From: [Zimmermannella] bifida NBRC 103089
Lineage (GTDB): Bacteria; Actinomycetota; Actinomycetes; Actinomycetales; Microbacteriaceae
Length of the DNA: 64,000 nt
Reading direction: 5' to 3'
NCBI RefSeq assembly: GCF_001570925.1
Contig: NZ_BCSP01000003.1
Span: forward strand, 209,909 to 273,908
A program made the translations under genes and the position numbers. The first letter of the stretch is position 1. The number at the start of each line of letters is the position of its first letter. Positions 34,017 to 42,282 of this stretch are shown in pieces. The notes below the pieces were generated by a model. That model was not told where the DNA came from, did no database searches, and saw nothing but the letters and a program-made list of their open reading frames with translations.

Positions 34017-34253
34017 ATGACCATTTCTGTGTACAGCAAGCCATCGTGCGTTCAGTGCACCGCTACCTACCGCGCCCTCGACAAGCAGGGCATCGAGTAC
34101 GAGGTGTTCGATGTATCGGCCGATGACAAGGCACTCGCCGCGGTCAAAGAACTTGGCTACCTGCAGGCACCAGTCGTGGTGACCGAAGAAGACCACTGGT
34201 CGGGCTTCCGCCCCGACAAGATCAACGCGCTCGCGCAGCTCCGCAGCGCGTAG
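34017..34253 (+). CDS. nrdH: Glutaredoxin-like protein NrdH
   Basis: A 78-residue redoxin reducing class Ib ribonucleotide reductase. The active site is C11-V-Q-C14 (SKPSCVQCTAT), and the NrdH signature WSGFRPDKI lies near the C-terminus (about 61-69). It has the glutaredoxin fold but receives electrons from thioredoxin reductase. First gene of nrdHIE; a GC hairpin (34269-34300) separates it from nrdI. Confidence 0.96.
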   Translation: MTISVYSKPSCVQCTATYRALDKQGIEYEVFDVSADDKALAAVKELGYLQAPVVVTEEDHWSGFRPDKINALAQLRSA

Positions 34254-34268
34254 AACCTAGACGTCTAT

Positions 34269-34300
34269 AGCCCGGGCCATGAATATTCTGCGCCCGGGCT
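34269..34300 (+). terminator. Intra-operon hairpin between nrdH and nrdI
   Basis: AGCCCGGGC pairs with GCCCGGGCT across a 14-nt loop, followed by TCGTT. It could end part of the transcripts or stabilise the nrdH end, giving more NrdH than NrdI and NrdE. Confidence 0.5.
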
Positions 34301-34337
34301 TCGTTGCGAATCGGGCAATTTGCAAGGAGGGATGCAG

Positions 34338-34760
34338 ATGAGTCAGCTCATCTATTTCTCGAGTGTCTCGGGAAACACGCATCGCTTCGTGCAGAAACTC
34401 GGTCGCAGCGCGCAGCGGATTCCGCTGCTCACTAACGACGAGACGATCTTGGCTACCGAGCCGTTCGTTCTTGTTGTGCCCACCTATGGGGGAGGGAATG
34501 GCCGGGGGGCTGTGCCCAAACAAGTGATCAAGTTCCTGAACGTGCCAGCAAACCGTGCACTTTTGCGTGGTGTGCTGGTCGGCGGGAACACGAATTTCGG
34601 TGCGGCCTATGGCCTCGCCGGAGACATCATCGCGGGCAAGTGCAACGTGCCCGTGCTGTATCGATTTGAACTATTCGGCACTCCAGAAGATGTGCAACGA
34701 GTAAACGAGGGATTGGACGAATTTTGGCGAGCGCAAGCGGCACTAACGACGGTGCAGTAA
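34338..34760 (+). CDS. nrdI: Flavodoxin-like NrdI
   Basis: A 140-residue FMN protein that supplies oxidant to build the dimanganese-tyrosyl radical cofactor of NrdF. The FMN phosphate loop is [14 protein letters not shown], with [17 protein letters not shown] and [15 protein letters not shown] as the other flavin loops. The ATG at 34338 follows AAGGAGG; an in-frame codon at 34320 lies before this site. The last 37 nt overlap nrdE. Confidence 0.94.
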   Translation: MSQLIYFSSVSGNTHRFVQKLGRSAQRIPLLTNDETILATEPFVLVVPTYGGGNGRGAVPKQVIKFLNVPANRALLRGVLVGGNTNFGAAYGLAGDIIAGKCNVPVLYRFELFGTPEDVQRVNEGLDEFWRAQAALTTVQ

Positions 34761-36895
34761 CGGTTTCGGAACTTAAAGACGGTCACAGTTCGGGCATGGA
34801 CTACCACGCGCTGAACGCAATGCTGAATCTGTACGACGCTGATGGCAAGGTGCAGTTCGAAAAGGACCGCGAAGCTGCACGCGAATACTTCCTGCAGCAC
34901 GTGAACCAGAACACGGTGTTCTTCCACGACCTCGAAGAACGTCTCGCGTACCTCATCGACAACGAGTACTACGAACGCGAGATCATCGAGCAGTATTCGC
35001 TGGAGTTCGTTCGCCGCTTGCGCGATCGCGCATTCGCCGCGAAGTTCCGCTTCCCAACGTTCCTCGGTGCGTTCAAGTTCTACACCTCGTACGCGCTCAA
35101 GACGTTTGACGGCAAACGTTACCTCGAGCGCTTCGAAGACCGCGTGCTGATGGTTGCGCTCGGTTTGGCGCGTGGCGACGAAGCGCTGGCGACCAGCCTG
35201 CTCGACGAAATGATCGCCGGTCGATTCCAGCCGGCTACGCCAACGTTCCTCAACGTTGGTAAGAAGCAGCGCGGCGAATTCGTATCGTGCTTCCTGCTGC
35301 GCATCGAAGACAACATGGAGTCGATCGGTCGTTCGATCAATTCGGCACTGCAGCTGTCGAAGCGCGGCGGTGGCGTTGCCTTCAACCTCACCAACATCCG
35401 TGAGTCGGGCGCGCCGATTAAGCAGATCGAGAACCAGTCCAGCGGCATCATCCCGATCATGAAGCTGCTCGAAGACTCGTTCAGCTACGCGAACCAGCTG
35501 GGTGCACGTCAGGGCGCCGGTGCCGTCTACTTGAGCGCCCACCACCCCGACATCATGCGCTTCCTCGACACCAAGCGTGAAAACGCCGACGAGAAGATCC
35601 GCATCAAGACGCTCTCGCTCGGTGTCGTCATCCCAGACATCACTTTCCACCTCGCCAAGCGCAACGAGCCCATGTACCTGTTCTCGCCATACGACGTTGA
35701 GCGGGTCTACGGCAAGCCCTTTGGCGACATCTCGGTTACCGAGCACTACGAAGAGATGGTCGACGACTCGCGCATCCGCAAGACGAAGATCGACGCACGT
35801 CAGTTCTTCCAGACGCTTGCCGAACTGCAGTTCGAATCGGGTTACCCCTACATCGTGTTTGAAGACACGGTTAACAAGGCCAACCCAATCGCCGGCCGCA
35901 TCAACATGTCGAACCTGTGTAGCGAGATCCTGCAGGTCAACTCGCCATCGACATACCACGCCGATCTCGGCTACGACCACATCGGCGAAGACATCTCGTG
36001 CAACCTCGGCTCGATGAACATCGCCCTCGCTATGGATTCCGACGACCTCGGTCGTGCCATTGGCACTGCCATCCGCGGTCTCACCGCCGTCAGCGACATG
36101 TCGTCGATTGACTCGGTGCCGTCGATCCGTAAGGGCAACTCGCAGTCGCACGCGATCGGCCTCGGCCAGATGAACCTGCACGGCTACCTTGGTCGCGAGC
36201 GCATCCACTACGGTTCCGAAGAAGCGCTTGACTTCACGAACATGTACTTCTACACGGTCGTGTTCCACGCCATCAAGGCATCGATGGAAATCGCGCGTGA
36301 GCGTGGCCAGCGCTTCCACGACTTTGAGAACTCGGACTACGCCAACGGTTCGTTCTTTGACAAGTACATTGACGAGGTTTGGGAACCACAGACCGAGCGC
36401 GTGCGCGAACTGTTCGCGAATCACCACATCCCGACCCAGGAAGACTGGCGCGAGCTGCGCAGCCTGGTGCAGGAACACGGTATGTACAACCGCAACCTGC
36501 AGGCCGTACCGCCAACGGGATCGATCTCGTACATCAACAACTCGACTTCGTCGATTCACCCGATTGCCTCCAAGGTTGAAATCCGCAAGGAAGGCAAGCT
36601 CGGACGCGTGTACTACCCGGCACCGTTCATGACGAACGACAACCTCGAGTACTTCCAGGACGCCTACGAAATTGGCCCCGAGAAGATCATCGACACCTAC
36701 GCCGTGGCCACGCAGCACGTCGACCAGGGGCTCTCGCTCACGCTGTTCTTCAAGGACACCGCAACTACGCGTGACATCAACCGCGCCCAGATTTACGCAT
36801 GGCGTAAGGGCATCAAGACCATCTACTACATCCGCCTGCGTCAGATGGCGCTGGAAGGAACCGAAGTAGAGGGTTGCGTAAGCTGCATGCTCTAG
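34724..36895 (+). CDS. nrdE: Class Ib ribonucleotide reductase, large subunit NrdE
   Basis: A 723-residue catalytic subunit reducing ribonucleoside diphosphates. Substrate-site features include [25 protein letters not shown] and CNLGSMNIA, and the C-terminal redox cysteines are in GCVSCML, the pair reduced by NrdH. It lacks the N-terminal ATP-cone of class Ia enzymes, as expected. The start is probably TTG at 34724, inside the end of nrdI, so translation is coupled. It works with NrdF, whose gene lies 4.1 kb downstream beyond an unrelated module. Confidence 0.96.
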   Translation: MASASGTNDGAVTVSELKDGHSSGMDYHALNAMLNLYDADGKVQFEKDREAAREYFLQHVNQNTVFFHDLEERLAYLIDNEYYEREIIEQYSLEFVRRLRDRAFAAKFRFPTFLGAFKFYTSYALKTFDGKRYLERFEDRVLMVALGLARGDEALATSLLDEMIAGRFQPATPTFLNVGKKQRGEFVSCFLLRIEDNMESIGRSINSALQLSKRGGGVAFNLTNIRESGAPIKQIENQSSGIIPIMKLLEDSFSYANQLGARQGAGAVYLSAHHPDIMRFLDTKRENADEKIRIKTLSLGVVIPDITFHLAKRNEPMYLFSPYDVERVYGKPFGDISVTEHYEEMVDDSRIRKTKIDARQFFQTLAELQFESGYPYIVFEDTVNKANPIAGRINMSNLCSEILQVNSPSTYHADLGYDHIGEDISCNLGSMNIALAMDSDDLGRAIGTAIRGLTAVSDMSSIDSVPSIRKGNSQSHAIGLGQMNLHGYLGRERIHYGSEEALDFTNMYFYTVVFHAIKASMEIARERGQRFHDFENSDYANGSFFDKYIDEVWEPQTERVRELFANHHIPTQEDWRELRSLVQEHGMYNRNLQAVPPTGSISYINNSTSSIHPIASKVEIRKEGKLGRVYYPAPFMTNDNLEYFQDAYEIGPEKIIDTYAVATQHVDQGLSLTLFFKDTATTRDINRAQIYAWRKGIKTIYYIRLRQMALEGTEVEGCVSCML

Positions 36896-36945
36896 TGACC
36901 ACTGCATCCGGTGTGTGAACACTGCGCAACCGGATGCGGATATCG

Positions 36946-36982
36946 CGGGACCCGCTCGATCTCCAGGATTGAGCGGGTCCCG
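36946..36982 (+). terminator. Terminator of nrdHIE
   Basis: CGGGACCCGCTC pairs with GAGCGGGTCCCG, followed by TTTGTTTG. A further GCATCCGGT/ACCGGATGC hairpin lies just before it (36904-36937). The strong stop shows that nrdF is not part of this transcript. Confidence 0.8.
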
Positions 36983-37029
36983 TTTGTTTGATGGATGCAG
37001 CTACGGCTGGATGCGGTTACTGATGCAGT

Positions 37030-37070
37030 TGGGCCCCTCGCGCGTCTGCGTGACACGTACGAGGGGCCCA
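37030..37070 (-). terminator. Terminator of the permease gene
   Basis: TGGGCCCCTCG pairs with CGAGGGGCCCA across a 19-nt loop, 45 bp beyond the permease stop on the minus strand. Confidence 0.65.
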
Positions 37071-37114
37071 GGGTCAGTGATCTTCGTGCTTGGTGAGCGC
37101 GGCCACCACGCGGT

Positions 37115-38671
37115 CTAATACTCGTCGGGGACGAGCACCGGGGTGTTGCGGTTCAGGCTCTCGCCGCGGAAGAACGCGCGCGACTTCGGGTTCAACCGCC
37201 ACCAGCCCATCAGCAGGAACCCGAGCAGCAGCGATCCGACGCCGACCACGAACGCGCCGCCCACGCCGAGCAGCACCGTGTAGCTGTAGTCGACGCTGAT
37301 CATGTCGACCGCCGACTGGATGAACGCGTAGGTGAGCATGATGCCGCCGAGCAGCGGCAGCAGGCCCTGCAGCATGAAGTTGCGGAACGACTTGAACAGC
37401 TGGTCGCGGAAGTACCAGACGCACGCGAACGAAGTAATCGCGTAGTAGAGCGCCACGGCCAGACCCATCGAGGTAATGGAGTCGAGCAGCACGGCCTCGG
37501 AGATCAGCGACATGCAGCCGTAGTAGACCATTGCGGCGACACCCATCAGCGTGGTCGAGAACCACGGGGTGTGGTAGCGCTTGTGGATCTGCGCGAATTG
37601 CTTCGGTAATGCCCGGTACACGGCCATCGAGAGTGTGCCGCGTGCGGTTGGCAGGATCGTCGTCTGGGTCGATGACGCACCCGAGACGATCATCGCGAGA
37701 ATCAGGAACCAACCCCACGGGCCGAACAGCAGGTCGCGAAGTACCGTAAAGACATCGTCGAGGTTGGCTTCGTTGGTGAGGCCAATTCCGGTATCGCCGA
37801 AGCCAGCGAACATCATCGTGGCAACCGAGACACCCACATAGGTGACCAGCAGGATGGCGATGGTCAGCATGGCAGCCCGGCCCGGGGTGGTGCGGGGGTT
37901 CTTCGTTTCCTCGTTCAGCGCGAGCGAGGTGTCCCAACCCCAGTAAATAAACAGGCACAGGAGTACTGCGGCAACGAAGCCCGACCATGATTCGATTTCG
38001 GCGGGGTTGAACCACTGCCAGTCGAACGCTGCGGGGGAGGGCGAGGTGCCGTTTGTGGCGCCAATGAACGCGAGCACACCGAAGGCAGCGAGCGCGGCGT
38101 ATTGAATCACCATCAGGGCCATCTGCATCTTCTCGCCGATCTGCACGCCGAGTGTCGATACCACCGTCATGAGCGCGATGAAGGCCATGCCGGTGAGCAC
38201 CACGATGGTGCGGTCTTCGGCAAAGTGGTTCATGCCAACCAGGTACCAGAGGTATTTGCCGCTGATCTCTGCCACATTGGCGAGCACCATGATCGCGGAA
38301 ACCGCGACCGCCCAACCGCCGATCCAGCCGACGACCGGGCCAAAGGCCTTCGTACCCCACACAAAGGTGGTGCCGCAGTCGGGCATCTCGCGGTTGAGCT
38401 CTTGGTAGGCAAGTGCCGCGAACACCATGGGGATGCACGCGGCAAGGAACGCGACCGGTGCCTGTTCGCCGACCTCGAGGATGACCCAACCGAGGGTCGC
38501 CGCCAGTGAATACAGCGGCGCCGTTGACGCCAAGCTGATTACCGTCGAGCCGATAATGCCCAGCGCGCTCGAATTGAGTCCCTTACCCACATGAATGTGG
38601 CCCGTGTCGGTGATGTTGTTCGGGCCCGTTTCCGGCGCGGTGTGTCGGCCGGAATGGTTGTGCGTTGTCAT
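37115..38671 (-). CDS. APC-superfamily amino acid/polyamine permease
   Basis: A 518-residue permease with about twelve helices. The N-terminus (HIHVGKGLNSSALGIIGSTVISLASTAPLYSLAATLGWVI) and MPDCGTTFVWGTKAFGPVVGWIGGWAV fit the APC superfamily, as do GWDTSLALNEETKNPRTTPGRAA and SGASSTQTTILPTARGTLSMA. It imports an amino acid or amine. AGGAGATTGCT precedes the ATG. Its promoter carries the operator at 38714-38727 that recurs before the amine-oxidase gene, placing the two in one regulon under the TetR gene between them. Confidence 0.88.
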   Translation of the reverse strand: MTTHNHSGRHTAPETGPNNITDTGHIHVGKGLNSSALGIIGSTVISLASTAPLYSLAATLGWVILEVGEQAPVAFLAACIPMVFAALAYQELNREMPDCGTTFVWGTKAFGPVVGWIGGWAVAVSAIMVLANVAEISGKYLWYLVGMNHFAEDRTIVVLTGMAFIALMTVVSTLGVQIGEKMQMALMVIQYAALAAFGVLAFIGATNGTSPSPAAFDWQWFNPAEIESWSGFVAAVLLCLFIYWGWDTSLALNEETKNPRTTPGRAAMLTIAILLVTYVGVSVATMMFAGFGDTGIGLTNEANLDDVFTVLRDLLFGPWGWFLILAMIVSGASSTQTTILPTARGTLSMAVYRALPKQFAQIHKRYHTPWFSTTLMGVAAMVYYGCMSLISEAVLLDSITSMGLAVALYYAITSFACVWYFRDQLFKSFRNFMLQGLLPLLGGIMLTYAFIQSAVDMISVDYSYTVLLGVGGAFVVGVGSLLLGFLLMGWWRLNPKSRAFFRGESLNRNTPVLVPDEY

Positions 38672-38713
38672 AGCAATCTCCTCGCCGTTGAAGAAGGATT
38701 GCCCCGAAGCTAC

Positions 38714-38727
38714 ACCGTCCAGTTGGT
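38714..38727 (-). promoter_or_regulatory. TetR-type operator in the permease promoter
   Basis: ACCGTCCAGTTGGT, 12 of 14 bases identical to the reverse complement of the operator at 39468-39481. On the minus strand it lies in the spacer between TTGCAC and TAGCTT, where binding would block RNA polymerase. Confidence 0.65.
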
Positions 38728-38758
38728 CTAGTGCAACATATTCGCTTGGTTTCTCGGG

Positions 38759-39352
38759 TTAGCGTCGCAGCATGCGCATGCCGAGAATGTACTTGGCAAG
38801 CTTCGCCGCCGTTTCGGCTGACGAGAATCGCGACTGCCCGGCATTGGCGCCATCAACCTCGGCGCTGTGGGCGATGCCGTCGCCGATCAGCAAGACGGCG
38901 GTGGCGAGATCTGGGTCTTCGAGCTCGGCCTCGACGGGGGCAAGCCAGCGCTCGCGACACTCAACGAGTGTTGCACGCACCGGGTCGCCGTAGGCAGGAG
39001 CCAGGCGGATGAGCGTGTTGTGCGCGCGTTCGAGATCGCTCTCAAAATTGACCGACGTGCGCAGGTACCACTCGGTTGGCGATAGCTCGGATGCGGCAAG
39101 TTGCGCGAGATCGGCATCGACGAGTTCCCGCAGTCGATCGCACAGGCCCGCAACGAGTGCTTCGCGATTGGGGAAGTGGTAGAGCAGTCCGCCCTTGGAG
39201 ACGTTTGCGGCTTTCGCCACCGCATCCAGCGTTGCGGCGCGGTCACCTTCACGCAATACGAGATCGCAGAATGCGTCGAGGAGGGCGTCGCGCCGAGACG
39301 GGCGCGATGCGGGCTGCGGGGCGTCGTTACCTTGCTGCATGGCCTCAACCAT
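38759..39352 (-). CDS. TetR family transcriptional regulator
   Basis: A 197-residue regulator. The helix-turn-helix is RAATLDAVAKAANVSKGGLLYHFPNREALVAGL (about 38-70), and the rest is an all-helical ligand and dimer domain. It lies between the permease (same strand) and the FAD amine-oxidase-like gene (divergent), and both promoters carry the same 14-bp palindrome, so it very likely represses both; the inducer may be the permease substrate. Start uncertain: ATG 39352 or ATG 39340; the frame is open to 39427. Confidence 0.87.
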   Translation of the reverse strand: MVEAMQQGNDAPQPASRPSRRDALLDAFCDLVLREGDRAATLDAVAKAANVSKGGLLYHFPNREALVAGLCDRLRELVDADLAQLAASELSPTEWYLRTSVNFESDLERAHNTLIRLAPAYGDPVRATLVECRERWLAPVEAELEDPDLATAVLLIGDGIAHSAEVDGANAGQSRFSSAETAAKLAKYILGMRMLRR

Positions 39353-39467
39353 AGCGGGCGATGGCAACGGGGATGCGCGGGTGGGAGTGCGGGGTACCAG
39401 CGCGGTGCGCAGGCAGTCTGGATGCATCCTAGGGATTTGGCTCGTCGGCTTGACTTTTCCTAACTGT

Positions 39468-39481
39468 ACCGACTAGACGGT
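39468..39481 (+). promoter_or_regulatory. TetR-type operator at the divergent promoter
   Basis: ACCGACTAGACGGT, a palindrome of form ACCG-CTAG-CGGT, flanked by outer CCTAA and TTAGG arms (39459-39488). It overlaps the -10 (TAGACG) of a promoter with TTGACT at 39450-39455 serving the FAD-oxidase gene. Confidence 0.7.
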
Positions 39482-39545
39482 TATTAGGCAGGTTTGTGTC
39501 GTGAGCAACGACGCCACGACGAGCACAATGAGCAAGGTGACGAAC

Positions 39546-40925
39546 ATGAGTAACGCAACCAACCGCATCCACGAAGCATTTTGGACCGACCGCGCCCCGA
39601 CCCGGGCCCCGCAGCCGCGACTCAACGGCAAGATCACCGCCGACCTGGTGATCATCGGCGGTGGTTACACCGGACTGTGGACCGCGATTCTCGCGAAGCG
39701 GCGCGACCGGCAGCGTCGCGTCGTGGTGTTGGAAGGCAACACGATTGGCTTTGCCGCGAGCGGCCGTAACGGCGGGTTCGTTGAGCCGAGCATCGGCCAC
39801 GGCATGGGCAATGTGGCATCGCGCTGGCCCGAACAGGCCAGCGATATCGTGCGTATCAGCCGCGAAAACTTCCGCGAAATGGAACAGGACATTCGCGACC
39901 TCGGCATCGACTGCGATTGGGATGAATCGGGCGCGCTGTGCTTCGCCCGCACCGAATCGCAGGTAGCCGACCTCGAAGCCGGGGTGGATGAGTGCCTGAA
40001 GTACGGCGAAGCGGCTGAGTTCATCCCGCCCGCGCGCATCCACGAAGTCACCAAGTCGCCGGAATACCTCGCGGCGATGTTCCAGCCCGAAGTCGCCACG
40101 GTCGATCCATACAAACTCGTTCGCGGCCTCGCCGACGCCGCCATGGAACTCGGCGTCGACATTTTCGAACACACCGTGGTGCGCAAGCTCAACGATGACG
40201 AACACGGCGTTCGCGCCATCAGCGACATTGGCGAAGTCGCGGCAGAGCAGGCCGTCTTGGCGACCAACGTCTACCCGGCCCTGCGCAAGCGACTGTCGCT
40301 GGTAACCGTGCCCGTTTACGACTACGCGCTCATGACCGAGCCGCTCAGCGACGACGACTTCGAAGCGATCGGTTGGACCGGCAATGAGGGCTGCTCCGAT
40401 GCCGGCAACCGCTTTCACTACTACCGCAAGACCGACGACGGCCGCATCCTCTGGGGCGGTTACGACGCGATCTACCGCTACGGCTCGCAGCGAGGCGAGC
40501 GATTCACGCAGCGCGAGGCGACGTTTGCGCAGCTCGAGCGCAACTTCCGCGAGACCTACCCGCAGCTTGCCCACATCGGGTTCACGCACCAGTGGGGCGG
40601 CATGATCGACTCGTCGACGCAGTTCTGTGTGACGGCCGGCACGCTCGCCAAGGGGCGCATTGCCTACGCGATTGGTTTCACTGGCCTTGGTGTTGCCGCA
40701 ACCCGCTTCGGTGCGAACGTCATGCTCGACCTGCTCGAAGGTGTAACCACCGAGCGCACTGAACTCGACATGATTCGCCGCAAGCCACTGCCGTTCCCGC
40801 CAGAGCCGGTTCGCGCAATCGGTATTGGGCTGACGCAGTGGTCGATGGCGCGCGAAGACGCCACCGGCAAGCGCAATGTGTGGCTCAAAACGATGGATGC
40901 GCTTGGGCTCGGCTTCGACTCGTAG
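39546..40925 (+). CDS. FAD-dependent amine/amino-acid oxidase (PuuB/DAO family)
   Basis: A 459-residue flavoenzyme. The dinucleotide-binding motif is LVIIGGGYTGLWTAILAKRR, with VVVLEGNTIGFAASGRNGGFV next; the C-terminal FAD region is IGFTGLGVAATRFGANVMLDLL. HQWGGMIDSSTQFCVTAG is typical of gamma-glutamylputrescine oxidase-like enzymes. It oxidises an amine or amino acid, giving aldehyde or keto acid, ammonia and peroxide. With the permease and TetR gene it forms a small uptake-and-oxidation regulon. ATG 39546 has AAGGTGA upstream; GTG 39501 is possible. Confidence 0.87.
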   Translation: MSNATNRIHEAFWTDRAPTRAPQPRLNGKITADLVIIGGGYTGLWTAILAKRRDRQRRVVVLEGNTIGFAASGRNGGFVEPSIGHGMGNVASRWPEQASDIVRISRENFREMEQDIRDLGIDCDWDESGALCFARTESQVADLEAGVDECLKYGEAAEFIPPARIHEVTKSPEYLAAMFQPEVATVDPYKLVRGLADAAMELGVDIFEHTVVRKLNDDEHGVRAISDIGEVAAEQAVLATNVYPALRKRLSLVTVPVYDYALMTEPLSDDDFEAIGWTGNEGCSDAGNRFHYYRKTDDGRILWGGYDAIYRYGSQRGERFTQREATFAQLERNFRETYPQLAHIGFTHQWGGMIDSSTQFCVTAGTLAKGRIAYAIGFTGLGVAATRFGANVMLDLLEGVTTERTELDMIRRKPLPFPPEPVRAIGIGLTQWSMAREDATGKRNVWLKTMDALGLGFDS

Positions 40926-41050
40926 CGGTAGGTACGTGGTCTGGCACGCGGCCAGTACGGTGCGGATGCGGTGACGATTCGGCTGTGAGCGTACGAGGTG
41001 GATTCGTCTCGACTCGCCCAGGCCTCCGAAACGAATTCGTCCTACCCTAG

Positions 41051-42070
<1,020 letters not shown>

Positions 42071-42091
42071 ACCCGCAGCCGTTGGCACCAC

Positions 42092-42131
42092 GATTCGCAC
42101 CCGCTCTGTTCACTCAGACCGGGTGCGAATC
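42092..42131 (+). terminator. Terminator of nrdF
   Basis: GATTCGCACCCG pairs with CGGGTGCGAATC, followed by CGTTTCCTT. Confidence 0.75.
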
Positions 42132-42282
42132 CGTTTCCTTGCGCATCCTCGCGCAAGCTGCCGCATCCAGCCGACCGCCCCGTTGCATGTGGTTTGTATA
42201 GTGGATGCACCGAGAAACTGAAATCGATTCAGTTTCGATGAACGGTTTACCCCCACTGCCAACGACGACAGAAGGAAGTCTC

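Noticed and set aside
34607..36922. A 771-codon open frame antisense to nrdI and nrdE
   Set aside because: It mirrors the codon structure of nrdE; its product has no recognisable domain, and the opposite strand encodes an unmistakable ribonucleotide reductase.
37074..38489. A 471-codon open frame in a second minus-strand frame over the permease gene
   Set aside because: Its product is Arg/His/Gly-rich with no membrane helices, while the overlapping frame encodes a clear APC permease. It is a GC-rich shadow.
39459..39488. A DtxR/IdeR iron box, because of the outer CCTAA and TTAGG arms
   Set aside because: The 19-bp iron-box pattern is not met, and the inner ACCG-CTAG-CGGT palindrome recurs before the permease, which fits the adjacent TetR better.
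41025..41045. A possible operator ACGAATTCGT upstream of nrdF
   Set aside because: It is a short AT-centred palindrome with no second copy in the window and no resemblance to the NrdR box.
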